The position numbers and the translations under genes were made by a program. DNA of 15,621 nucleotides from Ignavibacteriaceae bacterium (GTDB taxonomy: Bacteria > Bacteroidota > Ignavibacteria > Ignavibacteriales > Ignavibacteriaceae). Below, piece after piece: positions 1 to 7,480 of the stretch (the first letter of the stretch is position 1; each line of letters starts with the position of its first letter). The stretch covers positions 1 through 15,621 of the forward strand of contig JANWIS010000084.1 of NCBI GenBank assembly GCA_025449775.1, read 5' to 3'. The notes beneath the pieces are model-generated. The model was given only the letters and a program-made list of their open reading frames with translations. It was not told where the DNA came from and did no database searches.

Positions 1-1997
1 AGAATACTTGTGATGAACAACGAATTAAAATCCTGCAAGAAACTTGACTGAACAAGGTCACGTTTACCGTCAGTTTGAGGAAAAGTTAGATACAATTTTT
101 TCTTCCATGTGCACAATTCCTGGTAAAATAAATATCTCTGTTCAACCTGGTGCTGATTTTCTTCTCTTACAAACGAACCTGAAAAAAAGATCTCAGGAGT
201 AAACCGTGTCGGAAAATCTCCGTCATTTAACCCGCCGATAAACAGATAATCAAAATTTAATCCCCTGATTTCATTCAATGTTGTTACCTGGACGCCATAT
301 CCCGGTTTTTCAGGAATATTATATCTTGCAAACTTTGCGATGGTTCTTAACTGGTTTAGATAAAAACTAATTGAAAACTTTTCTTCGCTTCCATACTCCA
401 GTTTGATAAGACTTGTTGTTTCATCAATTAATTTAATAAACGAATTGAATGCAATTATATCATTCTCAACTGCTTCCGAAGATGCATTCAGAAGTTCGGC
501 AGGAAGATCAAGACTGAAGATCAGTGACAAAAAGTTTTTTCGGAAATCATCAGAATTAAATTTGCCTGAAAATATTTTGAGGGTAGAGTTGATCTTTTCT
601 AATTCAACGATTGCAGATTTATAAATTTCAATTTTTTCTCTGACATTTTCGTTTTCAAATTCAGTTGATGAAATTTCTGAAACAGCTTCTTTTATTCTGC
701 CGATCCAGTTATTATATCCCGAAACTATTTTGAGCTCTACAGAAGCTTTTAACAGATTTGAAATATCAACATTCAGCTTATTCAAAAACCCTCCGCTGAA
801 AGCACGGAAAATACTTTTATAGTAAAAATCGTTTTCAATTATTTCGAGAAAGCTGATTAATGCTTTTACAGGTGCTGATGTGCTTAAAGAATATCTGTCA
901 GTAAGATTAAATGGAATTCCATACAAATTAAAACGGTCCCTTATTATCGCCGAGTAATTGCCGATTAGATTAAAGACAACACAAATTTTTTCTGGTAAAA
1001 CTTCGCCGGTTAGAAGCAGGTTTTTTATTTCCTTTGCAATCAGCTCAATCTCTTCTTCCCTGCTTTTTGCGCTGATCTGTGTAATTAATTTTTCAAATGA
1101 ATTATCCTTTTTATCCTCACTCTTTACAGAAAGTTTTTCCCTGATAGTATTTACAAATTTCGTTTGAGATGAAGGTGAAATGTCTTTTACTTCTTTAAAA
1201 CCTTTTGCTATGAATCTATCGTGACAAGAATTGAGATGAGAAAAAACAGTCGGATTATATTTGTAGTAATCTAGGATGATAAATAATTCTATACTGCTTA
1301 CATCTGCGGAAGAATTAATTAATTCTACTTCGGGTGCAGTAAATTCATCAAAGCCGTTTACAAGAACAAGCTTTACACCTGGATAAACAAATGTAAAAGA
1401 TTCATCAAATATTTTTTTGCTTTTTCCATTCAGCAATGAATACATATCACCAGGCTCTTTAAAGTTTTTTTCTTCAAGTGCTTTCTGGTAGATTTCATAA
1501 ACATTTGCTATATCCATCAATTTCATTTTTTCTCCGCCTGGTAAATCACGTGCTTCTTCTTTTAATCGATCCGGTGTAATACCGTGTCTTTTATATTCTG
1601 AAATTACATTCTTAATCCGTTCAAGAGTTCCGAATGGAATTTGATCTTTATAATTTGAGAAGTAATTAAGTTTTGTTTTTTTGAAGCTGTGGTTCAAAAT
1701 CAGAATAGCTTTTTCCTCTCCAATTAATTCTGCTTCACCTACAATATCTCCCAAAAGTTCTTCAGCAAATGAGCCGATCGTTTCAATTTTCAATCCGCCG
1801 GCTGATTTGCCGGGAGTGAGAGAAATTAATTCGCGTGTAAGATATCTTACTTTTCTCCTTGTCGGGACAATGAATAATACTTCATCAATATTTCCACCAG
1901 CCAGTTTCTCATTAACCAGCAGATCAATATCTATCCTGTCCTTATTTTGTTTTGTAAGAATCAATACAGCATCCTCATTTGCACCAAATAAATACAT
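1..1997 (-). CDS. AddB-like helicase/exonuclease subunit, PD-(D/E)XK nuclease family (C-terminus outside window)
   Basis: A single open frame on the minus strand covers about 665 residues and runs off the left edge, so the protein is partial at its C-terminus. An in-frame TAG lies just upstream, and the first ATG (MYLFGANEDAV) is taken as the start. Near residues 40-55 is a PTRR segment (FIVPTRRKVRYL) typical of the N-terminus of AddB/RexB proteins. At residues 578-596 is RGLNFDYLFIGGLNDGDFP, which matches the superfamily-1 motif of AddB/UvrD-like proteins, followed by a FPQTDGKRDLVQSSFL segment also typical of AddB. No Walker A is visible. In this family a PD-(D/E)XK nuclease with an Fe-S cluster follows at the C-terminus; that part would lie outside. 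The expected role is processing of DNA double-strand ends with an AddA partner, which is not in the window. Family call is firm; exact subunit name is inferred. Confidence 0.82.
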   Translation of the reverse strand, partial: MYLFGANEDAVLILTKQNKDRIDIDLLVNEKLAGGNIDEVLFIVPTRRKVRYLTRELISLTPGKSAGGLKIETIGSFAEELLGDIVGEAELIGEEKAILILNHSFKKTKLNYFSNYKDQIPFGTLERIKNVISEYKRHGITPDRLKEEARDLPGGEKMKLMDIANVYEIYQKALEEKNFKEPGDMYSLLNGKSKKIFDESFTFVYPGVKLVLVNGFDEFTAPEVELINSSADVSSIELFIILDYYKYNPTVFSHLNSCHDRFIAKGFKEVKDISPSSQTKFVNTIREKLSVKSEDKKDNSFEKLITQISAKSREEEIELIAKEIKNLLLTGEVLPEKICVVFNLIGNYSAIIRDRFNLYGIPFNLTDRYSLSTSAPVKALISFLEIIENDFYYKSIFRAFSGGFLNKLNVDISNLLKASVELKIVSGYNNWIGRIKEAVSEISSTEFENENVREKIEIYKSAIVELEKINSTLKIFSGKFNSDDFRKNFLSLIFSLDLPAELLNASSEAVENDIIAFNSFIKLIDETTSLIKLEYGSEEKFSISFYLNQLRTIAKFARYNIPEKPGYGVQVTTLNEIRGLNFDYLFIGGLNDGDFPTRFTPEIFFSGSFVREENQHQVEQRYLFYQELCTWKKKLYLTFPQTDGKRDLVQSSFLQDFNSLFITSI

Positions 1998-2049
1998 TGA
2001 ATTAATACGGTCAAATATTTCATTTTGCTAACAGTTAATAATTAGTAAG

Positions 2050-2079
2050 TTGATTCTGAAAAAAGGATGTTTATTTTAG
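2050..2079 (+). promoter_or_regulatory. weak candidate Bacteroidota-type promoter for the outer-membrane barrel gene
   Basis: TTG at 2050-2052 is followed after 19 bases by TATTTTAG at 2072-2079, one base off the TAnnTTTG consensus. It sits 20 bases before the ATG at 2100, in the 102-base divergent gap. In AT-rich DNA such a match is weak evidence. Confidence 0.25.
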
Positions 2080-2099
2080 AACCAGAATTTTAAGATAAT

Positions 2100-2744
2100 A
2101 TGCACCGTCTAATATTTTTAATATTGTTCATAATTCCAACCGCTTTCCTTTCAGCACAGGAAATTGGCGAACTTGTTCCTCCAAAACCACCTGAAGTTTT
2201 TCCGTCCAATGCATGGGGATTTGATCTGATGATTGGTGAAAGCGGATTTGGATTGGGTACCTTTTACAGGAAACAGCTTAGTACAAAGTTTACTCTATTT
2301 GCAGATATTTCCATGTCTGAAGCAAAAGATGAAAGAGAAATTGAATACATTGATCCATACGGACAACTTTTCACCATCGGAAAAAAGAACCGTGTTTTTA
2401 TGGTTCCAATTTTATTCGGAGCCCAGTTACGGTTATTTGAAAATGAACTAGCTGATAATCTTCGCCCTTATATTAATATTGGTGTAGGTCCTACGATTGC
2501 ATTAACAACACCATATGTAGAAGAATTTTTCAAAGCATTTTCATATTCACAAGCTCATTACGGTGTTGGCGGTTACGCCGGCTTTGGTGCCAACTTCGGG
2601 CTGGATAAAAATAATCTTATAGGTCTTAACGTACGATATTATTACACTGATTTTTTAGATGACCAGGTTGAGATACTTAATGGAAGATATAAAGACCACC
2701 TGGGCGGATTTTATGTTACACTAAATTTTGGATTTATGTTTTAA
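2100..2744 (+). CDS. outer-membrane beta-barrel protein, signal peptide-bearing
   Basis: The 214-residue product begins with a clear signal peptide (MHRLIFLILFIIPTAFLSAQ, cleavage likely after Ala19). The mature part has alternating aromatic/hydrophobic strands with short polar turns. It ends in YVTLNFGFMF, with a terminal Phe as expected of an outer-membrane barrel recognised by BamA. Glycine-rich strands such as YINIGVGPTIALTT and YGVGGYAGFGANFGL resemble the 8-stranded OmpW/OmpA-like porin-family fold common in Bacteroidota. No Shine-Dalgarno sequence is visible before the ATG. It diverges from the AddB-like gene and converges on the thioredoxin-fold gene with only 27 bases between. No specific function can be assigned; it may be structural or a narrow channel. 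Confidence 0.75.
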   Translation: MHRLIFLILFIIPTAFLSAQEIGELVPPKPPEVFPSNAWGFDLMIGESGFGLGTFYRKQLSTKFTLFADISMSEAKDEREIEYIDPYGQLFTIGKKNRVFMVPILFGAQLRLFENELADNLRPYINIGVGPTIALTTPYVEEFFKAFSYSQAHYGVGGYAGFGANFGLDKNNLIGLNVRYYYTDFLDDQVEILNGRYKDHLGGFYVTLNFGFMF

Positions 2745-2771
2745 TTTTTGAACCAGCAATAAATCTTATTT

Positions 2772-3314
2772 CTATTTCTTCCACTTAATCGTACATCCAA
2801 TTGTAAAAGTTTCCGGAACAGAAATTTCTTTTCCGGCAAGCAGCTCCTCAAGTGCATTTCTTAAATAATTATTTTGTACTCTTTCAGGTTCCTTCCAGTT
2901 ATCGTCAATCTTTCCGTGGAAAACTAATTTCCTGTCTTTATCAAAAAGAAAAATTTCCGGTGTGTGTGTTGCATCAAAAGATCGGGCAGCAGATTGATCC
3001 TCATCTCTTAAATAAATAAAATTAAAACTTTCACTGGCTGCTCTTTTTTTCATCTCGTCAAACGAATCTTCAGGATATCCGATCTCATCATTTGAATTGA
3101 TCGCTACAACAACTAATCCTTTATCTTCATAATCTTTTTGGACAGTTTTTATTCTTCCTTCATAAGCTTTTACGTATGGACAATGGTTGCAACTGAAAAT
3201 TATAACAAGCGCTTTTTTATCTTTGAATGAGATAAGTGAATATTTTTTTTCATCGACACCGACGAGCCTGAAGTCAGGAGCCGGAGAACCAATTTTCAAT
3301 TTATTTGTAGCCAT
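2772..3314 (-). CDS. thioredoxin-fold protein of the peroxiredoxin-like (PRX_like1) family
   Basis: The 180-residue protein has an AhpC/TSA-type N-terminus (GSPAPDFRL), then FSCNHCPYVKAYEGRI with a CxxC at Cys42/Cys45, and a cis-Pro at Thr118-Pro119 (HTPEIFLF). It ends in IGCTIKWKK, a C-terminal signature of this family that adds Cys174. No signal peptide is seen, so it is probably cytoplasmic. Family knowledge suggests a thiol-disulfide reductase or peroxide-related role; the substrate is unknown. The start is well supported: a strong Shine-Dalgarno (AGAGGAG, 3330-3324) lies 9 bases before the ATG. It is divergent from the M14 peptidase gene, with 63 bases between the two starts. Length is normal for the family. 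Confidence 0.85.
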   Translation of the reverse strand: MATNKLKIGSPAPDFRLVGVDEKKYSLISFKDKKALVIIFSCNHCPYVKAYEGRIKTVQKDYEDKGLVVVAINSNDEIGYPEDSFDEMKKRAASESFNFIYLRDEDQSAARSFDATHTPEIFLFDKDRKLVFHGKIDDNWKEPERVQNNYLRNALEELLAGKEISVPETFTIGCTIKWKK

Positions 3315-3377
3315 AATAAAAATCTCCTCTTTACATTCTTAGTAAATGAGTTAACGAATATTTAAATTAAAATCACA

Positions 3378-4877
3378 ATGAAAAATTCTATTTGCCTTCG
3401 AAGCAGAATTCTGTTCTGCGGAATATTTTTTACAATATTATCAACAGGAAATATAATGTCACAGGATAAACAACTTGCCTGGAATCTCTATAATTCATAT
3501 GAAAATTTTAAAGAAAAAACTTTAACCGACAGACGATTCAAGCATACAGATATAGTTCCTCTGATTGAACGATTAAAAAATAAAAAGATTTTCGGGGTGA
3601 ATAAAGTCGGAAAATCGGCTGAAGGAAGAGATATCTTCCTGGTTTCAATAGGAACTGGTAAAAAGAAAGTTTTTCTCTGGTCACAAATGCACGGTGATGA
3701 ACCAACAGCAACTTCAGCTTTGTTCGACATGTTCAATTTCTTTTATGATGAAAATGAATTTCCTGATTTTAAAAAATATCTCCTGTCAAATCTAAGCTTA
3801 TACTTTATTCCAATGGTAAACCCGGATGGTGCTGAACAATTCCAGAGAAGGAATATTTTTGAAATCGACCTTAACCGCGATGTACTAAGACAGCAAACTC
3901 CCGAAGCAAAAATTTTAAAGGAAGTTTTCGATAGCCTTAAAGCCGATTTCGGATTCAACCTTCACGACCAGGGAAGGAATTATGCGGCTGGAAATTCAAC
4001 TAAGCCTGCATCTATTTCATTCCTTGCACCATCTCCTGATTTCCAAAAAAGTCTTACAAAGCCAAGAGAGAATGCAATGAAACTTATCGGCGATATGGTA
4101 AATATTTTGAATGAATTTATTCCCGGTCATATCGGAAAGTATTCAGATGATTATGAACCACGTGCATTCGGTGATAATTTTACCAAATGGGGAACGGGTG
4201 TGGTTCTGCTTGAAAGCGGCGGATGGCGTGAAGACCGTGAGAAACAATTTCTCCGGAAGATAAACTATATTACTATACTTTCTGCGTTGAACAGCATTGC
4301 AAGCGCGAGTTTTCAAAATCAGGATTTGGATATTTATAATTCCATTCCTGAAAATCAGCAAACAATGATGGATTTGATTTTGAGAAATTTGAAAATAAAA
4401 AGAGATACTATTGAATATGTTGTTGATATCGGGATAAATTTTGAAGAAGAAAATATTAATGGGGCAAAAGATTTTTACCTCGAAGCAGAGATTAAGGATA
4501 TTGGTGACCTTTCTGTTTTTTCAGGTTATGAAGAATTTGATTTTTCGGAGTACAAACTGATTCCGGGAAAAACTAAACCGGAGCCATTCAACTCTTTGGA
4601 TGAATTGACAAAAATAAATCCTGTTCAGCTTTATAATGAAGGATTCACAAATATCCTATTGAATGAGAATAATTTTAATGGAGAGTTTTCATCATTTCCT
4701 TTTAATATTATTTTAAATAATGCTGATCCTCCTTCTGAAAAAATTGAATTAGAAGGAAATGCAAATTTTATTTTACGGAAAAACAATGAGGCAAAATATG
4801 CTGTTGTTAACGGTTTCCTGATCGATCTCACCAATATTGCTTCGTGGAATGGCAACGCATTAATTTTCAGTAAGTGA
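3378..4877 (+). CDS. secreted M14-family zinc carboxypeptidase
   Basis: The 499-residue product begins with a signal sequence (hydrophobic core around residues 11-24, ending near MSQ). The catalytic domain spans roughly residues 45-310. Zinc ligands of the HxxE motif are seen in MHGDEPT (His105, Glu108), and the third ligand is His196 in FNLHDQ. Substrate-binding residues lie in VNPDGAEQFQRRN and DLNRD (Asn166-Arg167). The catalytic Glu is Glu279 in VLLESGGWRED. The remaining ~190 residues lack motifs I recognise. It should cleave C-terminal residues from peptides, or peptidoglycan-derived peptides, in the periplasm or outside; the substrate is unknown. No Shine-Dalgarno precedes the ATG. The sigma-factor gene begins 12 bases after the stop in the same direction, so the two may be co-transcribed. 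Confidence 0.88.
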   Translation: MKNSICLRSRILFCGIFFTILSTGNIMSQDKQLAWNLYNSYENFKEKTLTDRRFKHTDIVPLIERLKNKKIFGVNKVGKSAEGRDIFLVSIGTGKKKVFLWSQMHGDEPTATSALFDMFNFFYDENEFPDFKKYLLSNLSLYFIPMVNPDGAEQFQRRNIFEIDLNRDVLRQQTPEAKILKEVFDSLKADFGFNLHDQGRNYAAGNSTKPASISFLAPSPDFQKSLTKPRENAMKLIGDMVNILNEFIPGHIGKYSDDYEPRAFGDNFTKWGTGVVLLESGGWREDREKQFLRKINYITILSALNSIASASFQNQDLDIYNSIPENQQTMMDLILRNLKIKRDTIEYVVDIGINFEEENINGAKDFYLEAEIKDIGDLSVFSGYEEFDFSEYKLIPGKTKPEPFNSLDELTKINPVQLYNEGFTNILLNENNFNGEFSSFPFNIILNNADPPSEKIELEGNANFILRKNNEAKYAVVNGFLIDLTNIASWNGNALIFSK

Positions 4878-4889
4878 GCAAGCATCGCG

Positions 4890-5735
4890 TTGGCATTTAA
4901 TATCAACAAGAATCGATTCAACACTACAAAAGAAGAGCTTTCAAAGCTGGGATCTCAATTCAATTCCGAAACGCTTCCATTGCTGAATAAATTTTATCAT
5001 ACTTCTTTCTGGATTTTATTAAATAAAAGAGCAGCCAAAAAAATTGTGAAGGACACATTTTTACTGGCAATCGAATATTGTGATAAAACTAAAAACGATG
5101 CTGACTGGAACAGCTGGATACACCGGATCTTACTCCGGAATATTTCAGATTTTTTTTCTTCCGTTGAGAGCGATATTAATACTCAATTTGATTTTATTGA
5201 TTTAATGCAGACAGACCTCAATGAAGTTGACAAATTTTCAGGGGAAGTAAACCTGAAAAAAGATTTTAAAGAGAAAGAATTAATCTCCATTCTCGAAAAA
5301 ATTCCATTTGTTCTGAGAGCTCCAATAATTTTAAAGGAAATTCATTCACTTAGTTATAATTCAATTGCCGACCTTGTTGATGTACCGAACGGAGTAATTG
5401 CGACTAGAATTTACCGGGCAAGAAAACTTATCTTCTTATTTACTAGGAAGAATTTTAATTACGAGGATCAGAAAAAATCAAGTGCAGACAGACATCCAAA
5501 TAAAATTATTTTTGAGTTGAGAAAATGTGCGTTATCAGTTGATGAAGAACTTAGTGAAAAAGAAAAAAATGAATTTAATTTACTCGTTAATGATAGTGCT
5601 AAATTCCAGATTGAACTTCTTTTACAGCAAAAGGTAAAAAACCTTTTCAAGAATCTAACTTCGGAAAACACAATACCCGGAAACCTTCAGACCTTTATTG
5701 AAAAGAGAGCCCGAAAGAGATTTGGGAGCTCTTAG
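4890..5735 (+). CDS. ECF-type sigma factor with C-terminal anti-sigma-like extension
   Basis: The 281-residue product has a region-2-like helical segment at about residues 25-90 (including WNSWIHRILLRNISDFF). A clearer region-4 helix-turn-helix follows at 128-185 (LPF-type helix, SLSYNSIADLVDVPNGVIATRIYRARKL), matching the ECF pattern. Residues 205-281 are extra: this part resembles the N-terminal domain of zinc anti-sigma factors (RsrA/ChrR type), including VDEELSEKEKNEF and a terminal IPGNLQTFIEKRARK. The HxxxCxxC ligand positions are Leu232, Ser236 and Phe239, so zinc binding looks lost. The start is a TTG, because no ATG or GTG is available near the N-terminus; it lies 12 bases past the M14 peptidase stop. 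The likely role is directing RNA polymerase to a stress or envelope regulon; targets are unknown. Region 2 is divergent, so promoter opening could be altered. Confidence 0.78.
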   Translation: MAFNINKNRFNTTKEELSKLGSQFNSETLPLLNKFYHTSFWILLNKRAAKKIVKDTFLLAIEYCDKTKNDADWNSWIHRILLRNISDFFSSVESDINTQFDFIDLMQTDLNEVDKFSGEVNLKKDFKEKELISILEKIPFVLRAPIILKEIHSLSYNSIADLVDVPNGVIATRIYRARKLIFLFTRKNFNYEDQKKSSADRHPNKIIFELRKCALSVDEELSEKEKNEFNLLVNDSAKFQIELLLQQKVKNLFKNLTSENTIPGNLQTFIEKRARKRFGSS

Positions 5736-5825
5736 CAATTCTAGCTCAGCAATGAACTTAATACTTAGGTTTAATCATTATTTTAACTGTTTTTTAAATT
5801 CCTCCTCATCATCAGGGTAATATAA

Positions 5826-5857
5826 TTTGATTCTCGGAAGCGATAGCCGTAAATTTG
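5826..5857 (+). promoter_or_regulatory. Bacteroidota-type sigma-A promoter for the zinc-ribbon/bS21 operon
   Basis: TTTG at 5826-5829 is followed after exactly 20 bases by TAAATTTG at 5850-5857, a full match to the TTTG-N19..21-TAnnTTTG consensus known from Bacteroides and Flavobacterium. It lies in the 148-base gap after the sigma gene and predicts a leader of about 20 bases before the ATG at 5884. Position and motif agree; function is inferred. Confidence 0.6.
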
Positions 5858-5883
5858 TAGCCGGAATTAAGAAAGAAGTGATT

Positions 5884-6276
5884 ATGGCACGGATTAAAAA
5901 TATTGTAGCATTTTGTAATTCATGTGGTACTGTTCAAAAGATGGAAATAACGGGTACCGTAACCGGTGAAGAATCTGAATACAAAAAATGGGCTAAATGT
6001 AAATCCTGTAAACAAGTAATGATTGTTGATATCAGCGATATTTTGAAAAACAACAATGCTACACTTGAAGGAATTGAAAATCAGGATTGTAAAAAATATT
6101 CGCCATTAAGCACATATGAAATAGGAGAATCAATCTATCATGAAAATTGGGATGATTTCGGAAGAGTAATTTCAAAGGATACTCTCTCTAATGGTAAAAG
6201 CTCAATTTCGGTAGAGTTTCAAAAATCAGGTTTAAAAAAACTTATTGAATCACTTAAAAACCAGGAAGCGGGGTGA
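5884..6276 (+). CDS. zinc-ribbon plus UvrD/PcrA-type Tudor-like domain protein
   Basis: The 130-residue product has an N-terminal zinc ribbon with two CxxC knuckles (Cys11/Cys14 in FCNSCGT, Cys39/Cys42 in CKSCKQ). Residues ~78-123 (YEIGESIYHENWDDFGRVI, then ISVEFQKSGLKKLIESL) match the C-terminal Tudor-like domain of UvrD/PcrA helicases (VGxxVxHxxFGxGxV ... VxFxxxGxKxL), which in PcrA/UvrD contacts RNA polymerase. No helicase is attached. A longer frame from a TTG at 5827 exists, but the ATG at 5884 is preferred because the longer start lies on the promoter's -33 box and adds residues not belonging to the ribbon. It sits 6 bases upstream of the bS21 gene. I infer a small RNA-polymerase- or nucleic-acid-binding factor; no characterised homologue comes to mind. 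Confidence 0.72.
   Translation: MARIKNIVAFCNSCGTVQKMEITGTVTGEESEYKKWAKCKSCKQVMIVDISDILKNNNATLEGIENQDCKKYSPLSTYEIGESIYHENWDDFGRVISKDTLSNGKSSISVEFQKSGLKKLIESLKNQEAG
6270..6276 (+). promoter_or_regulatory. ribosome binding site of rpsU
   Basis: GGGGTGA matches six of seven bases of the Shine-Dalgarno extension GAGGTGA and ends six bases before the TTG start. It overlaps the TGA stop of the upstream gene, so the two cistrons are tightly coupled. Confidence 0.5.
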
Positions 6277-6282
6277 AGTAAT

Positions 6283-6471
6283 TTGGTTGGCATATCAGTC
6301 GGTGAAAATGAATCCATTGATAAAGCTCTCAGAAGATTTAAGAAGAAATATGAACGATCTGGAATTTTAAAAGAATATAAAAAGAGAACATTCTTTGTAA
6401 AGCCTTCAGTGAAGAAAAGAATGGAAAAGATAAAAGCTGTCCGTCGCTTCCAGCGAACTGATGAATTTTAA
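6283..6471 (+). CDS. rpsU: 30S ribosomal protein bS21
   Basis: The 62-residue basic protein matches bS21: V-x-ENESIDKALRRFKKKYERSGILKEYKKRTFFVKPSVKKR, with the usual family length. bS21 joins the small subunit platform late, near the 16S rRNA 3' end and the anti-Shine-Dalgarno, and influences initiation. The start must be TTG: the frame is closed upstream by the TGA of the preceding gene, which is in the same frame, and only AGT and AAT codons lie between. A Shine-Dalgarno-like GGGGTGA precedes it. The gene shares a promoter with the zinc-ribbon/Tudor gene and ends eight bases before a GC-rich terminator hairpin. A TTG start, combined with bS21's known effect on Shine-Dalgarno use in Bacteroidota, would fit autoregulation, but that is inference. 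Confidence 0.95.
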   Translation: MVGISVGENESIDKALRRFKKKYERSGILKEYKKRTFFVKPSVKKRMEKIKAVRRFQRTDEF

Positions 6472-6478
6472 TTTTCAC

Positions 6479-6502
6479 ACCCCGCTTAGCGGGGTTTTTT
6501 TT
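6479..6502 (+). terminator. intrinsic terminator after rpsU
   Basis: CCCCGC (6480-6485), loop TTA, GCGGGG (6489-6494), extended by an A-T pair, is followed by eight T residues (6495-6502). It begins eight bases after the rpsU stop and is a strong rho-independent terminator for the plus strand. On the minus strand the hairpin is followed by TGTGAAAATT, so it is weaker for the convergent LOG gene, whose stop codon overlaps the T tract. Confidence 0.93.
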
Positions 6503-7352
6503 ACTTCAAACGCAGAACTGGCTCAATAACTGCCGGCTCTTTTTTCTTTGAGTAATGTTTTTTCAGATGCTTAATTATAGTTTCATAGGTTTCATCAATT
6601 GAATCACACATAGTAAACAAACCTAAATCTGATTTACTTATCATCCCCATTTCAACCAGCTTATCAAAGTTGATTATTTTATTCCAGTACTTCTTATCAT
6701 AAATAACTACAGCAAGTTTCTTTTTTATTTTCTCTGTCTGAATCAGTGTCATTATTTCAAACAGCTCGTCAATCGTACCGAATCCGCCCGGAAAAATAAC
6801 AAGTGCCTTTGAAAGGTAGGCAAACCAGAATTTTCTCATAAAGAAGTAATGAAACTCGAAACTCAAATCCGGTGTTACATATTTATTTACAAACTGTTCA
6901 AAAGGAATGCTGATATTCAACCCGATCGAATAACCTCCTGCTTTCCTGGCTCCTTTGTTTGCTGCTTCCATTATCCCTGGTCCGCCGCCAGTACAAATAA
7001 TAAATCTGTTTGCAGCTGTTTCAAGATTCATCGACCATTCAGTTAATCTTCTTGAAAGTTCAACTGCATCCTCGTAATATCTTGACATATTGAGGAACTG
7101 TTGTGCTTCGCGAAGTTTTGCTCCAAAATTTTCGGATTGTTTCGGATTTGAAGACTTTATACTGTTGTACTCCGTTAAGGCATCTTTACGGGATTTTAAT
7201 CTTGCAGATCCAAAAAAAACTATAGTATCCATTACTTTATGTTTTTTGAATTTACTTTTTGGCTGAAGATATTCAGTAAGAATTCTTATGGATCTTCCAT
7301 CTGCTGAGCTTAGAAATTCAGAATCTTCGTATGCTTTTGTTGATTTTTTCAT
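6501..7352 (-). CDS. LOG-family protein (TIGR00730-type Rossmann nucleotide-binding protein)
   Basis: The 283-residue protein carries the LOG signatures: FFGSAR at the first strand (residues 46-51), GGGPGIMEAANKGA (122-135), MRK (172-174) and the catalytic PGGFGTIDE (188-196). LOG enzymes hydrolyse nucleoside 5'-monophosphates (cytokinin or AMP) to free base and ribose 5-phosphate; some bacterial members act in purine metabolism. The N-terminal part is longer than in minimal LOG proteins: a ~40-residue leader, and a ~40-residue insert between the first strand and the GGGxG motif, as in the longer bacterial TIGR00730 members. No signal peptide or Shine-Dalgarno is seen. Its probable promoter lies ~100 bases upstream, overlapping the start region of the divergent PBP4 gene. 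Substrate cannot be deduced. Confidence 0.88.
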   Translation of the reverse strand: MKKSTKAYEDSEFLSSADGRSIRILTEYLQPKSKFKKHKVMDTIVFFGSARLKSRKDALTEYNSIKSSNPKQSENFGAKLREAQQFLNMSRYYEDAVELSRRLTEWSMNLETAANRFIICTGGGPGIMEAANKGARKAGGYSIGLNISIPFEQFVNKYVTPDLSFEFHYFFMRKFWFAYLSKALVIFPGGFGTIDELFEIMTLIQTEKIKKKLAVVIYDKKYWNKIINFDKLVEMGMISKSDLGLFTMCDSIDETYETIIKHLKKHYSKKKEPAVIEPVLRLK

Positions 7353-7449
7353 ATAGCAGAAAAATTAAATAAATTAAAAATTGTTGAATGTTTAAGAATA
7401 GAATGATTTATTTGCAGGTGATTATTTTTTCATTTTTCAAATAACAGGG

Positions 7450-7480
7450 CAAAGATATTGTTAATAACTCTTATATCAAA
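7450..7480 (-). promoter_or_regulatory. Bacteroidota-type sigma-A promoter for the LOG gene
   Basis: Reading the minus strand, TTTG (7480-7477) is followed after 19 bases by TATCTTTG (7457-7450), a full consensus match. It predicts a leader of roughly 90 bases before the LOG start at 7352. The -33 box lies five bases before the PBP4 ATG at 7485, so the LOG promoter occupies the DNA directly in front of the divergent gene. Confidence 0.55.

Noticed and set aside
403..2031. Several plus-strand open frames (403-624, 958-1167, 1681-2031)
   Set aside because: They lie opposite the continuous AddB-like frame, and their translations are low-complexity with no family features.
3218..3225. TATCTTTG on the plus strand resembling a -7 box upstream of the M14 peptidase gene
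   Set aside because: It lies within the thioredoxin-fold coding region, no TTTG occurs 19-21 bases upstream (GAAA at that place), and it is ~150 bases from the gene.
5727..5750. GAGC...GCTC inverted pair at the end of the sigma gene
   Set aside because: The stem is short and interrupted by a bulge, and no T tract follows.
5827..5883. Longer TTG start for the zinc-ribbon/Tudor gene
   Set aside because: The TTG is part of the predicted -33 box, and the added residues would precede the predicted transcription start; the ATG at 5884 fits the zinc-ribbon N-terminus.
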